A stretch of DNA of 45,303 nt from an uncultured Selenomonadales bacterium (GTDB taxonomy: Bacteria; Bacillota_C; Negativicutes; Selenomonadales; Selenomonadaceae). A program made the position numbers and the translations under genes. Below are positions 31,263-39,571 of this stretch, piece after piece (the first letter of the stretch is position 1; every line of letters begins with the position of its first letter). Location of the stretch: positions 1 through 45,303 of the forward strand of contig CALGGX010000096.1 in the NCBI GenBank assembly GCA_937916025.1. The letters run 5' to 3'. The notes below the pieces were generated by a model. It was not told the origin of the DNA, did no database searches, and saw only the letters and a program-made list of their open reading frames with translations.

Positions 31263-32069
31263 ATGACCGACACAACCAACGCACTCGTCTACATCGTCGA
31301 CGGCATCCCCGTCCCAGTCGCCGACAGCCGCACCGTCGCCAATTTCTTCGAAAAACGTCACGATCATCTCGTCCGCGATATCGACAAAATCATCACCGAT
31401 CTGATCGAAGTCGAAAAGCCTGACTCAATTCTGAATATCCCCAATTTTGGGGACATCCAGAATTACTTCATTAAAGGCGACTGCATCGACAATCGCGGGC
31501 GCAAACAGCGTCTGTACTATCTTACTCAGGACGGCTTCACTCTCGCTGTCATGGGCTTCACCGGTAAAAAAGCGCTTCAGATGAAACTCGCCTTCCTGTC
31601 GAAGTACCACGCGCTCGAGCAGGAGCTGGCGGCAATTCACGCCGCCGAGTACCGGCGCATGCAGTTCGAAACGCGCCAAGCCTACCTGATGCCCTACCAT
31701 TCCTGCTCCGACGCCATCAAAGATCTCATCGATTATGCTGTCGACGTGTGGGGTGCCGAACGCGACGCCATCGATCCTCACTACTACGCCATCATCAATT
31801 ACAACATCAATCACGCCGTCCAAGTCGTCAAGGGCACGCGTAAAGACGCCGATCCAGAAACCAATGTCCGCCTCGGCGACTTGCATCGCTGGGCGGCTGA
31901 GGCTATCCGCGGCGGCATTGCTCGTGAGGATCACTTCGACACTGTCTTTCACGACGCTCTCGGCAAAATCAAACTCTATAAGACTCTCGTCCTCGGCAAT
32001 CGCGACAGGCAAAATCGCATCGCATCCGACAACGTCTTCACCAAACGCGGTATTCGCCGCATCAAATAG
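31263..32069 (+). CDS. rha: Rha-family antirepressor
   Basis: 268 residues from the ATG at 31263 (AAAGGAG at 31248-31254). The N-terminal Rha domain (about 8-115) shows SRTVANFFEKRHDHLVRDI and the hallmark RLYYLTQDGFTLAVMGFTGKKALQMKLAFL. The C-terminal half is unrecognised and helical. Rha-like proteins act as lysis-lysogeny regulators. The DNA coding for residues about 56-67 is an 18-bp-arm palindrome (31427-31464), a striking insertion-like element in the linker between the two conserved blocks. First of a long operon of early genes. Confidence 0.88.
   Translation: MTDTTNALVYIVDGIPVPVADSRTVANFFEKRHDHLVRDIDKIITDLIEVEKPDSILNIPNFGDIQNYFIKGDCIDNRGRKQRLYYLTQDGFTLAVMGFTGKKALQMKLAFLSKYHALEQELAAIHAAEYRRMQFETRQAYLMPYHSCSDAIKDLIDYAVDVWGAERDAIDPHYYAIINYNINHAVQVVKGTRKDADPETNVRLGDLHRWAAEAIRGGIAREDHFDTVFHDALGKIKLYKTLVLGNRDRQNRIASDNVFTKRGIRRIK
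31427..31464. repeat. palindrome inside the rha coding region
   Basis: The arms AATTCTGAATATCCCCAA (31427-31444) and TTGGGGACATCCAGAATT (31447-31464) pair with two mismatches over 18 positions, around a two-base centre. It is in frame and codes for a SILNIPNFGDIQNYF-type stretch. Confidence 0.8.
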
Positions 32070-32084
32070 AAAGGAGACCACAAC

Positions 32085-32795
32085 ATGAATCGACTGCAAC
32101 TGTTTGCGCCGGGCGTGCAGGAAGTTCTCGAACACTGCATCGACAAGCTCCGGAGCTCCAAACGCCGCGAAGTCTTCCGCCGCGAGATCAACAATCTCAT
32201 GATCGCCAGCCGCATTGCTACAAAAACACTCGGCAGTGTCGGCAAGGGCTCCCCCTTCGTCACCATCGACGAGAACACCGACGCATCTCACTTCATTCTC
32301 GAGCATCTCAGCTACCTCGACTTCCGCCGCGACCTCGGCGCACTCATCATCCCCGACACTCTCGCCGACACTCTCGTCCGTGACGCCGCAGAGTGCGCTC
32401 TCTTCTACCTCGACATCAAACTCGTTGTGGCGCAATCCCCCGTCTGCTTCGACTTCTACAAGCTCAAACTCGAGTATTCGACTCCCGGCGGCAACATCGA
32501 GTCTGACGAATGGAAGTGCACAAGCGCAAGGCGCATGGTCGAATTCGCAAAAATGTCGTCGTGGGAAGATAATTTCGAAAGTGCGACTCTGTCTGCTTGG
32601 CGCGGCGACCAACGCATCGGCACGATCTGGCGTTTCTCCGACAGCGTCACCGAGACCGCTCACATTGCCGCCACTTACAACGACCTTCAAATCGCTGTCG
32701 ACTTCGGCAAGCAGGCTCATACGATTTACGCCATCGACGCCGCCATCGACGAGATGCTTGAAAACGGCACGGCGAAGGAAGGTGACGACGCGTGA
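32085..32795 (+). CDS. unrecognised early protein
   Basis: 236 residues with AAGGAG upstream. An alpha/beta protein with no nameable motif, including REINNLMIASRIATKTLGSVGKGSPFV, a helical middle part and the later CTSARRMVEFAKMSSWEDNFESATLSAWRGDQ. It overlaps the next gene by four bases (GTGA). It sits between Rha and the Sak4-like ATPase and may have a role in early regulation or replication. Confidence 0.75.
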   Translation: MNRLQLFAPGVQEVLEHCIDKLRSSKRREVFRREINNLMIASRIATKTLGSVGKGSPFVTIDENTDASHFILEHLSYLDFRRDLGALIIPDTLADTLVRDAAECALFYLDIKLVVAQSPVCFDFYKLKLEYSTPGGNIESDEWKCTSARRMVEFAKMSSWEDNFESATLSAWRGDQRIGTIWRFSDSVTETAHIAATYNDLQIAVDFGKQAHTIYAIDAAIDEMLENGTAKEGDDA

Positions 32796-32965
32796 CTTAC
32801 CGACACATCGACACCGACGGCAACAATCGCCGCGCTTTCCGCGTCACTCATAACGTCCGCTACATCATCCTCGACGACTACAACATCGAACGCAGACGTA
32901 ACCGCACCGGCAAGCGCATTCACCATCGCCGCAAACTCAAAAAATTTCGGAGGGATCTGATTTGA
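32792..32965 (+). CDS. small highly basic early protein
   Basis: 57 residues from GTG at 32792, overlapping the previous stop. Sequence MTYRHIDTDGNNRRAFRVTH followed by a dense Arg/Lys/His stretch (RRRNRTGKRIHHRRKLKKFRRD). The charge suggests nucleic-acid binding. It overlaps the next gene, which starts from TTG within its last codons. Confidence 0.65.
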   Translation: MTYRHIDTDGNNRRAFRVTHNVRYIILDDYNIERRRNRTGKRIHHRRKLKKFRRDLI

Positions 32966-33252
32966 AAAAACTGTTCCTGGTCGTGCCGAGCGAACGCGAG
33001 GCTACTCCACCGCACAAAATCTTCGACCGACTGATGTTCGTTGCCCGTCCCGGCGGCGAAATTTCTTCTTTCAAGTCCGGCAGACGCTATTCCTTCATCG
33101 TCAACGCCAACATCGAGCGCAATCTCCTGTTCTTCCTCGGCAATTCGAAAGTGCTCTTCTTCGGCGAGTCTGATTGCATTGACGGCAGAGTCTTCGACAT
33201 GGCGCGGCATCTTGCCGACTACATCATCTCGGGAGGCGAACACATTGTTTGA
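32962..33252 (+). CDS. unrecognised early protein
   Basis: 96 residues from TTG at 32962 (GGAGGG at 32949-32954). Mixed alpha/beta, with segments KLFLVVPSEREATPP, RRYSFIVNANIERNLLFFLGNSKVLFFGES and a C-terminal helix. No family recognised. Overlaps both neighbours, so it is translationally coupled in the early operon. Confidence 0.7.
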   Translation: MKKLFLVVPSEREATPPHKIFDRLMFVARPGGEISSFKSGRRYSFIVNANIERNLLFFLGNSKVLFFGESDCIDGRVFDMARHLADYIISGGEHIV

Positions 33253-33475
33253 GCATATCAACCGCGAAATCGACGCCGCTGTCGGCTCCGTTGCCGACGA
33301 CCTCGGCGTCAACCCCGACATCCTCTACATCGCTTTCTTCGCCGTGATCATGGCTTTCATGGCGGGCTTCTTCTACGGCTACAACATCAGCATCGAGCAT
33401 TTCCTCGACATGATCAACAAACACCAGCTCGAGCACGGTCTGCCGACCTTCAACCGCGATTGGACGGGAGCGTGA
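33245..33475 (+). CDS. small single-span membrane protein
   Basis: 76 residues from TTG at 33245 (GGGAGG at 33231-33236). A cytoplasmic-looking acidic N-terminus is followed by one transmembrane segment (about 27-46: ILYIAFFAVIMAFMAGFFYGY) and a C-terminal helix. Its early-operon place argues for exclusion or host interaction rather than lysis. It overlaps the preceding stop by eight bases. Confidence 0.65.
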   Translation: MFEHINREIDAAVGSVADDLGVNPDILYIAFFAVIMAFMAGFFYGYNISIEHFLDMINKHQLEHGLPTFNRDWTGA

Positions 33476-33479
33476 CTCC

Positions 33480-33713
33480 ATGGCTCTCGATCACAACGAA
33501 GTCGCCGACATCGAGCAGGCTTGCAGGAACCTCGGCTTATCCAATCCGCGCGTCCGTGACGTCTTCGACTTCGACGACGACATTCACCGGCATTTCTTCA
33601 ACGAACGCGATCTCAATCAAATGCTCGCTCGCGCCGCTCTCGACGCCATTCAACATCGTAAGTTCGTCTACATCGACAAGACGCCCAAGGCTGTTATCGA
33701 AAATCTCATTTAA
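33480..33713 (+). CDS. small acidic early protein
   Basis: 77 residues; GGGAG upstream of the ATG at 33480. Sequence MALDHNEVADIEQACRNLGL...FDFDDDIHRHFFNERDLNQMLARAALDAIQHRKFVYIDK. No family recognised. Followed by a 97-base gap with a perfect hairpin. Confidence 0.65.
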   Translation: MALDHNEVADIEQACRNLGLSNPRVRDVFDFDDDIHRHFFNERDLNQMLARAALDAIQHRKFVYIDKTPKAVIENLI

Positions 33714-33740
33714 CCGCGAAACTCAGACGTTTCACTCCGG

Positions 33741-33759
33741 CGGCTCCTATATGGAGCCG
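33741..33759 (+). promoter_or_regulatory. perfect hairpin before the Sak4-like gene
   Basis: CGGCTCC (33741-33747), loop TATAT, GGAGCCG (33753-33759) in the 97-base gap. No T-run follows, so it is not a clear terminator; it may protect or pause the early mRNA. Confidence 0.5.
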
Positions 33760-33810
33760 TCTCGTGAGCCGTCATTCGCGACTCATATTTCATCGAAAGG
33801 AGACTTCGAT

Positions 33811-34467
33811 ATGTCTCGTACCATTCTCATTTACGGGCAATCGGGCGCGGGCAAAACCACTTCCTGCCGCAATCTTGATCCCCGCTCGACCTGCTTCATC
33901 GACTGCGACGGCAAAGGCTTGTCGTGGCAGGGCTGGCGCAAGCAGTTCAACGCCGCCGCAAAAAACTACATGCAGTGCAATTCCCCCGACATGGCGTTGC
34001 GCGCTCTCCGCGCCATCGACTCCAACGCTACCCACGTCAAAATCGTCGTCGTCGATGGCATCAGCACTCTCATGCAGAAAGAAGTCTTTCGCCGCAAGGC
34101 TGAGAAAGGCTATGACAAGTGGACTGACCTTGCGTCTTACATCTTCGAGCTGGTTGATCACGCCAATCACTTCCGCGACGATCTGACCATCGTCTTTATC
34201 GGCCACGTCGACATCGAACGCGACAAGGACGGCACTCTGATCTTCGCTAGGCTTAAGACCAGCGGGCAAATGCTCCGGCGCATCGAGCTTGAATCGCTCT
34301 TTACGACTGTGCTTTACGCTAAAACCGACGACGACGACCATCACTACTTCGAGACGCTCCCGAGCAAGTCGACCGCGAAAAGCCCGATCGGCGCGCTCGA
34401 GCCCATCATCCAAAACGACATTGCCGAAGTTATCAAGCAGCTTGACGCTTATGAAGGAGTTGAATGA
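33811..34467 (+). CDS. Sak4-like RecA-fold ATPase (recombination)
   Basis: 218 residues from the ATG at 33811 (GAAAGGAG at 33795-33802). A compact RecA-type core: Walker A GQSGAGKTT (about 9-17), Walker B in VKIVVVDGIS (about 87-95), and sensor-like TIVFIGHVD (about 128-136). Phage proteins of this kind (Sak4 family, AAA_24) anneal single strands together with an SSB, and here an SSB-like gene follows immediately, overlapping by four bases. Confidence 0.83.
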   Translation: MSRTILIYGQSGAGKTTSCRNLDPRSTCFIDCDGKGLSWQGWRKQFNAAAKNYMQCNSPDMALRALRAIDSNATHVKIVVVDGISTLMQKEVFRRKAEKGYDKWTDLASYIFELVDHANHFRDDLTIVFIGHVDIERDKDGTLIFARLKTSGQMLRRIELESLFTTVLYAKTDDDDHHYFETLPSKSTAKSPIGALEPIIQNDIAEVIKQLDAYEGVE

Positions 34468-35054
34468 ATTTGAAACCGATCAAAGATTGGGAAAAGATCA
34501 AGGGCACGCATCCCGGCGAGACCATGAGTGCTCCGCCGCCGGGAGTGTACGTCTGCCGCATTGTGGAAGTGTCGGAGATGCAGTCGAAAACCAACCGCCC
34601 GATGCTCAAAATCGACTTCGACATCAATGAAGGCGAGTTTAAAGACTACTTCAGTGCGGACTTCGAAAATCGGCAGGAGCGCGGCTGGGAAGCGCGCTGG
34701 GGACTCTCGCTCTATCAGCTCACCGACGGCAATTGCCTCTCCAATTTCAAGGGCTTGATCGAGGATATCGAGAAGTCCAACGCCAATTTCACTTTCGAAT
34801 TCAACACGGCGAAATTGCTCGGCAAAGTCGTCGCCGTGATGCTCGACGCCGAGGAATACGAGTACAACGGCAAATTTCGCCAGCGTCTTAAAGCCGGGCG
34901 GACGTACACTCTTAAGCAGTTCGCCAAAGGCGAGTGCGGGCAGCCTTGCTTGATCGATGTCAAGGGCAAACGCCATAAGCTCGACGAGCATAAGCCCGAG
35001 TCGGACGACAATACCGCGCCCGATCACGTCGACGACCTCGACATTCCCTTCTGA
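34464..35054 (+). CDS. DUF669-like single-strand DNA-binding protein
   Basis: 196 residues. The body (PPPGVYVCRIVEVSEMQSKTNRPMLKIDFDI and SNANFTFEFNTAKLLGKVVAVML) has the DUF669/OB-like pattern often found next to phage recombinases, and it ends in DDLDIPF, the acidic tip with a final Phe that SSB proteins use to recruit partners. It probably works with the Sak4-like ATPase and the primase/helicase. Confidence 0.78.
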   Translation: MNLKPIKDWEKIKGTHPGETMSAPPPGVYVCRIVEVSEMQSKTNRPMLKIDFDINEGEFKDYFSADFENRQERGWEARWGLSLYQLTDGNCLSNFKGLIEDIEKSNANFTFEFNTAKLLGKVVAVMLDAEEYEYNGKFRQRLKAGRTYTLKQFAKGECGQPCLIDVKGKRHKLDEHKPESDDNTAPDHVDDLDIPF

Positions 35055-35065
35055 GAGGCTCCCGC

Positions 35066-35602
35066 ATGATCATCAAATTCAGCGTCGACATGACGCCACG
35101 CCCGCAACCAAGACCGCGCGTCAATCGCAACGGCATCGTCTACGAACCGTTCGCCATATCGGCTTATAAGCGCGCTATCGCTGTCGCCGCTAAAAAAGCC
35201 ATGCGCGGACTTACCATCGTCACTCCCGTGCTTATCGGCATCGACATTCGCCGCAATCTCAACGCCGCATCTCGCAACTTCGGCGATATCGACAATCACA
35301 TCAAATCCGTTCTCGACGCCATGAACGGCGTCGTTTACGCCGACGACCGTCTCGTCATTTCCGTCAACGCCGTCAAAATCCAATCCCGCAATGAAGGCGT
35401 CGACATCACCATCAACACATTGGGGGCAGAACCATGTCAGACAACAGCATTGCCGACGCCGCGCGTGAGCTCGCGCTGCTCGACCAACTCGTCAGAGAAT
35501 ACAACCAACATCGTCGCGATATCGCCGTGGCGGATCAAGTCGTCGAATTGCGCTTGGCGGCATTCAAAAAACAGCTCGAAGCGTGGCGCAAAACGGCGGT
35601 AA
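35066..35602 (+). CDS. rusA: RusA-like Holliday junction resolvase with extended C-terminus
   Basis: 178 residues. The first 120 match RusA: PRPQPRPRVNRNGIVY near the start and the catalytic Asp cluster in RNFGDIDNHIKSVLDAMNGVVYADD. RusA proteins are usually about 120-130 residues, ending near NEGVDITI. Here the frame runs on for another 56 residues into the gam gene (169-base overlap), giving a Ser/Arg-rich tail (STNSSENTTN) of low protein character, probably because a stop codon was lost. It resolves branched DNA formed in replication and recombination. Confidence 0.83.
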   Translation: MIIKFSVDMTPRPQPRPRVNRNGIVYEPFAISAYKRAIAVAAKKAMRGLTIVTPVLIGIDIRRNLNAASRNFGDIDNHIKSVLDAMNGVVYADDRLVISVNAVKIQSRNEGVDITINTLGAEPCQTTALPTPRVSSRCSTNSSENTTNIVAISPWRIKSSNCAWRHSKNSSKRGAKRR

Positions 35603-35970
35603 AAGCACCGCTGGCGGCAATGGCGGAACTCGAGCCGATCATCGCCGACCACGTCAAGCGCATCACCGACGGCTCCCGCAAAAAGTCGATCAATTTGCCC
35701 GGCGGCAAAGTCGGCTTCCGCAAATTGCCGCCCGTCTTTACCTTCAACGGCGAGAGGGCGGACGCCAATAACGCCGCGTTCGTCGAAAAGCTCGCCGCCG
35801 ACCACTCGGAGTACATTCACTACAAACCCGTGCTGGCATGGTCTGCCATGCGCCGACATCTCAACATTACCGACAACGCTGTCGTCGATAAGAACGGCGA
35901 ATTCATCGAAGGGCTGGTCGGCACGGAACGTCCCGACTCTCTCTTCATCGAGGAAGTGAACATCGAATGA
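35434..35970 (+). CDS. gam: Gam-like host-nuclease inhibitor / DNA-end protector
   Basis: 178 residues, similar to Mu Gam and other phage Gam proteins, which bind double-strand ends and keep out RecBCD/AddAB-type nucleases. Two features fit: a long N-terminal coiled coil (ELALLDQLVREYNQHRRDIAVADQVVELRLAAFKKQLEAWRK) and the conserved DGSRKKSINLPGGKVGFRKLPP core. The last four bases overlap the next gene. The first 169 bases lie inside the RusA reading frame extension. Confidence 0.85.
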   Translation: MSDNSIADAARELALLDQLVREYNQHRRDIAVADQVVELRLAAFKKQLEAWRKTAVKAPLAAMAELEPIIADHVKRITDGSRKKSINLPGGKVGFRKLPPVFTFNGERADANNAAFVEKLAADHSEYIHYKPVLAWSAMRRHLNITDNAVVDKNGEFIEGLVGTERPDSLFIEEVNIE

Positions 35971-36719
35971 CTGCTACCGAAGTGTTCGCCACATGCGCCG
36001 TGTGCGGCGGCGAATTCATACCGCGACATTCCCTGCAGAAATACTGCTCGGCAGAGTGCTCGCGGCTCGCTCATCTCGCCGTCTGCCGCAATTGTCGTGC
36101 GAAAAAAAAGCTCTCGGACGGACGCCCTGCGCTTGTAAAATGCGCCGTGTGCGGCGAGGAATTCGAACCAAAAAACATCAATCAGAAATACTGCTCGCCT
36201 GAGTGCAAAGCCGCCCACGACAGAGACCGCGCTCGCGAAAAATGGCAAAAACAGAACGGGCTGCAATATCCTTGCGAGAAGCCTTGCGTCGATTGCGGGC
36301 AAAACTTCATTGCGTACAAAGCAAACTCGAAGCGTTGCCCGAAATGCCAAGAAGCGTTCCGCGCGATTTGCAACATCAAGTATCAGCACAAGCGGTATTT
36401 GCGCGATCGCACCAGCGACAAGCCCTACCAACCGCAACAAAACACAATCCAAATCCTCGGCTTGACCGACGAAGAATACGCTTTCACGCCGAAGCCGAAG
36501 AATCCGCGCAAGCACCATCGCAGTCCGGAGGAAAATCACGCGATCATCGACGACAAAGTCCGCAAGGCGCGCGAATTCAACCTCAGCTACGGCGAATACG
36601 ACGCCTGCTTGCTTCGCGGCATTGATCCCGCAAGGCGAGTTCCGACGCACAGGCATACGCACTCGGAGCGCGAGAGCGACTGGCTCGACTCTATCTTCGC
36701 CATCACGGGCAAAATCTGA
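35967..36719 (+). CDS. zinc-ribbon protein with three Cys4 units
   Basis: 250 residues. Two repeats of the type C-x2-CG-x2-F-x-P-x(6)-KYCS-x2-C (about 10-31 and 59-81), a short C-x2-C knuckle (CRNC near 40) and a third unit (CVDCGQNF and CPKC near 107-127) bind zinc. The C-terminal half (RKHHRSPEENHAIIDDKVRKAREFNLSYGEYDACLLRG) is helical. Such proteins are common in phage replication blocks and probably bind nucleic acid. It overlaps the gam gene and ends before a terminator. Confidence 0.72.
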   Translation: MTATEVFATCAVCGGEFIPRHSLQKYCSAECSRLAHLAVCRNCRAKKKLSDGRPALVKCAVCGEEFEPKNINQKYCSPECKAAHDRDRAREKWQKQNGLQYPCEKPCVDCGQNFIAYKANSKRCPKCQEAFRAICNIKYQHKRYLRDRTSDKPYQPQQNTIQILGLTDEEYAFTPKPKNPRKHHRSPEENHAIIDDKVRKAREFNLSYGEYDACLLRGIDPARRVPTHRHTHSERESDWLDSIFAITGKI

Positions 36720-36732
36720 TCTCACGCTGCAC

Positions 36733-36768
36733 GGGAGCCGTCCTTCGAGCGGCTCCCCATATTTTTTT
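36733..36768 (+). terminator. intrinsic terminator of the early recombination operon
   Basis: GGGAGCCG (36733-36740), 9-base loop, CGGCTCCC (36750-36757), CATA and seven T (36762-36768). It lies 18 bases before the primase gene, which must therefore be read through or have its own start. Confidence 0.88.
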
Positions 36769-36785
36769 GACGGGAGGCAACAATA

Positions 36786-39545
36786 ATGTTGACAGACGAT
36801 TTTAAAGCGACAATCCGCGCGCACTGGCGCGATTTCTATCCCCCCGACAAGCACGGCGGTATCATCTGCCCGCTGTGCGGCAACGGTTCGGGTACGTCGG
36901 GTACCGGCATCAGCGTCGACAAGTCGTCCAAGCGCGCCAATGCCCTTCACTGCATGAAGTGCGGCTTCTCCGGCGACATCTTCAATCTCATTGCTCTCGA
37001 CAAGCACTGGGATAACAATACGCAGTTCCCCCGGATCGCAAAATTCGCCGCCGACACACTCAATCTCGAGATCAATCAGAGCGAGATCGCCGCCATCAAC
37101 GCCGCCGCCGCTCACGCTCCGAAAGACGACCTCGTCGACTTCTCCGACACCTATCGCATTGCCGCCGACAACCTCGAGCAAACCGATTATTGGGCTAAAC
37201 GCGGCTTGTCGCTTGATACCTGTCGGCATTTCAATTGCGGCTTCCTGCCGCGCTGGCGCAGTCCGAAAGTCAAAAAACCGATCCCATGCTCGCCGCGTTT
37301 CATCGTTCCGATCTGGCAGTACGGCTACCTCGCGCGCGACATTCGCAATGTCGAGGACATCCCCGACGCACGCTCCCGCCGCTACATTAAACAGAAAACC
37401 GGCGCGGTAGTTATCTTCCATTCGTCAGCTATCGCCGAATCCGATATTCTCTTCGCTGTCGAAGGCGAGATCGACGCCATGTCCATTTACGAGGCTGGCT
37501 TCCATAACGTCTGTGCTCTCGGCTCCATCTCCATGGTGCGTAAGTTCCTCTCGACCGTCAAGCAGGCAACAAAAAAGCCGCGCGCGATCATCGTTGCTTT
37601 GGACAACGAGTCGGCGGAGCCCGTGAAAAAAGCCCGCGAGCAGTTGGAGCGCGGACTTTCGAAGATGGGTATCGCCTGCCTTGACGGCACGTCGGTCAGC
37701 GGCGATATGAAAGACGCTAACGACTTGCTGATTGCCAATCGGCAGTCCTTGATCGACAATTGCAAGCGACTAATGTCGGAGGCGGCGGCGATCAAACCTT
37801 CGCCGCCGGTCGAGATCAGTCTGTCGGAAGAATCGCCGAAGACGACGCGGCAGGCAATTGCCGATTGCCCGGTCGACTTGCTCATTCCTCACGGCTTTAT
37901 CTTCAACGCGCGCGGGGTAATGACAGAGAAGTACCAACCGGCGTGCTTGACGCCGATATTGCCAGTGCGCGTGATAGCCGACGCCAAAACCGGTCTCGAG
38001 AAGATCGAATTGATCCTCCGCGAGGCGCGCGGCAATTGGCGCACGATCACTACCGATATGAGTAATATAGCAGATTCATCGGCGTTGGTCAAGCTGTCGA
38101 ACCTCGGGATTGAAACATTTACCGGAGCGAGCAAATACTTGACGCAATTTCTGGTGTTGACGCGCGCCTTCAACCGCGAACGCATTCCGCGCGTGATTGA
38201 ATACGATCAACCGGGTTGGACTCCCGATCGGAAGGAATTTATTCTGCCGTACTGCTCGGAGCAATCGCTGGGCGCGGTCGGAGAACGATTCGGGCAGAAA
38301 GGAGACTTCGACGAGTGGTTGGAGCTGGCGCGCGGGATTAGGAAAATGCCTTGCAAGCTGGCGCGCGTGATGTTGGCGGGAGGTTTTACCGCGCCGCTGT
38401 TGCGACCTCTCGGTTCTCGGACGTTCGGCATCTTCGTCTTCGGCACGAGCGGCTACGGTAAGTCTGCGGCTATGCGTTTCGCCGTCAGCATCTGGGGAGA
38501 CCCCAACAAAATGGCGGCGACATTCAATTCGACGAATAACAGCTATGCGCGGCTGGCGGCGTATTGCAACGATTTGCCGATGCTGATAGACGAGAAGCAA
38601 GCGACGACGATTGGCGACGGCACGAAGTTCGCGACGATCATGTATCAGCTGGCGACGGAGACCGACCGCGGTCGAATGAAACGCGACACGAGTTTGCGTG
38701 AGATGAATCATTGGCGGACGCTGATAATGGCGAATGGGGAGTCGCGGCTGTACAGCGAGTCGACGACGAGCGGCGCGTCGAACCGCGTGATAGAGATCGG
38801 CTTGCGCGATGGGGATCGGCTGTTCGCGAGCGAATCGGAGGCTGCTATGATCCATCGTTTTGTTGACGACAATTACGGTTATGCCGGCGAGAAATACATC
38901 AAGGCGATCCTGCGCAAGATCGAGTGCGGCGACGAGAGTGAGATTGGTGGGATCAGCCGCGCGGCGTTGGAGCGATTGAAGAAAGAACGCGGCGCGTCGG
39001 AGTATGCGTATGAGCACTTGACGCACGTGGCGAAGTTGATAAGCGGCGACGCGTTGAGCGGCGAGATATTGTTCGGGCTGAGCGCGCGCGAGGCATACGA
39101 AGACGCATACAAGTCGATTAGTGAGGAACTGTTGCCGCGTCTGCCGAAGAAGAGCGAATTGGACGATGCGCGGCGCGCCTGGGCACATCTCACGCATCAG
39201 ATATTGACGCATTGGACGTCATTCATAATCAAGGGCGGGAGCGTGTCGTCGGACGAGACGAAGTATGTGCGCGAGATCATGGGTCGCGTGGAGATGAAGA
39301 AAGTCGAGGACGCGTCGGACGACGAGGAAAAATACGTCCCGGAACGCGTGCTGATCTTTCCCGAGACTGTGGCGAACATTCTGCGGGCGGCGAAGTTCGA
39401 CGCGAAGAAATGCATGACGGACTTCGTCGACCGCGGCTGGACTCCGAAGGCGAAGGACGGCGGGTATCCGCGCAAGAAATGGTTCGGCAAACAGCAGCGA
39501 ATGATCGAGATCGACGCCGATAAATTATTCGGCGAAATCGGCTGA
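36786..39545 (+). CDS. primase - DUF927 helicase-like fusion protein
   Basis: 919 residues. A CHC2-type zinc finger (Cys about 28, 31, 56, 59), a Toprim-like catalytic part (VEGEIDAMS near 222 and IIVALDNES near 272) and a DUF927 ATPase half (from about 373; Walker A GTSGYGKSAA near 551, Walker B LPMLIDEK near 600). It would make RNA primers and unwind DNA at the replication fork. The first part is C-rich and the second G-rich in the coding strand, with the change near 38.0-38.3 kb, close to the domain border. The iteron region follows immediately. Confidence 0.87.
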   Translation: MLTDDFKATIRAHWRDFYPPDKHGGIICPLCGNGSGTSGTGISVDKSSKRANALHCMKCGFSGDIFNLIALDKHWDNNTQFPRIAKFAADTLNLEINQSEIAAINAAAAHAPKDDLVDFSDTYRIAADNLEQTDYWAKRGLSLDTCRHFNCGFLPRWRSPKVKKPIPCSPRFIVPIWQYGYLARDIRNVEDIPDARSRRYIKQKTGAVVIFHSSAIAESDILFAVEGEIDAMSIYEAGFHNVCALGSISMVRKFLSTVKQATKKPRAIIVALDNESAEPVKKAREQLERGLSKMGIACLDGTSVSGDMKDANDLLIANRQSLIDNCKRLMSEAAAIKPSPPVEISLSEESPKTTRQAIADCPVDLLIPHGFIFNARGVMTEKYQPACLTPILPVRVIADAKTGLEKIELILREARGNWRTITTDMSNIADSSALVKLSNLGIETFTGASKYLTQFLVLTRAFNRERIPRVIEYDQPGWTPDRKEFILPYCSEQSLGAVGERFGQKGDFDEWLELARGIRKMPCKLARVMLAGGFTAPLLRPLGSRTFGIFVFGTSGYGKSAAMRFAVSIWGDPNKMAATFNSTNNSYARLAAYCNDLPMLIDEKQATTIGDGTKFATIMYQLATETDRGRMKRDTSLREMNHWRTLIMANGESRLYSESTTSGASNRVIEIGLRDGDRLFASESEAAMIHRFVDDNYGYAGEKYIKAILRKIECGDESEIGGISRAALERLKKERGASEYAYEHLTHVAKLISGDALSGEILFGLSAREAYEDAYKSISEELLPRLPKKSELDDARRAWAHLTHQILTHWTSFIIKGGSVSSDETKYVREIMGRVEMKKVEDASDDEEKYVPERVLIFPETVANILRAAKFDAKKCMTDFVDRGWTPKAKDGGYPRKKWFGKQQRMIEIDADKLFGEIG

Positions 39546-39571
39546 AGTTCTACAATTGCAACGTAATTTCA

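Noticed and set aside
31425..32720. 431-residue open frame on the minus strand
   Set aside because: It lies opposite rha and the next early gene, starts without a ribosome site and has the Val/Asp-rich composition of an antisense shadow.
35820..37421. 533-residue open frame on the minus strand
   Set aside because: It covers the zinc-ribbon gene, a terminator and the primase start in antisense and shows no domain.
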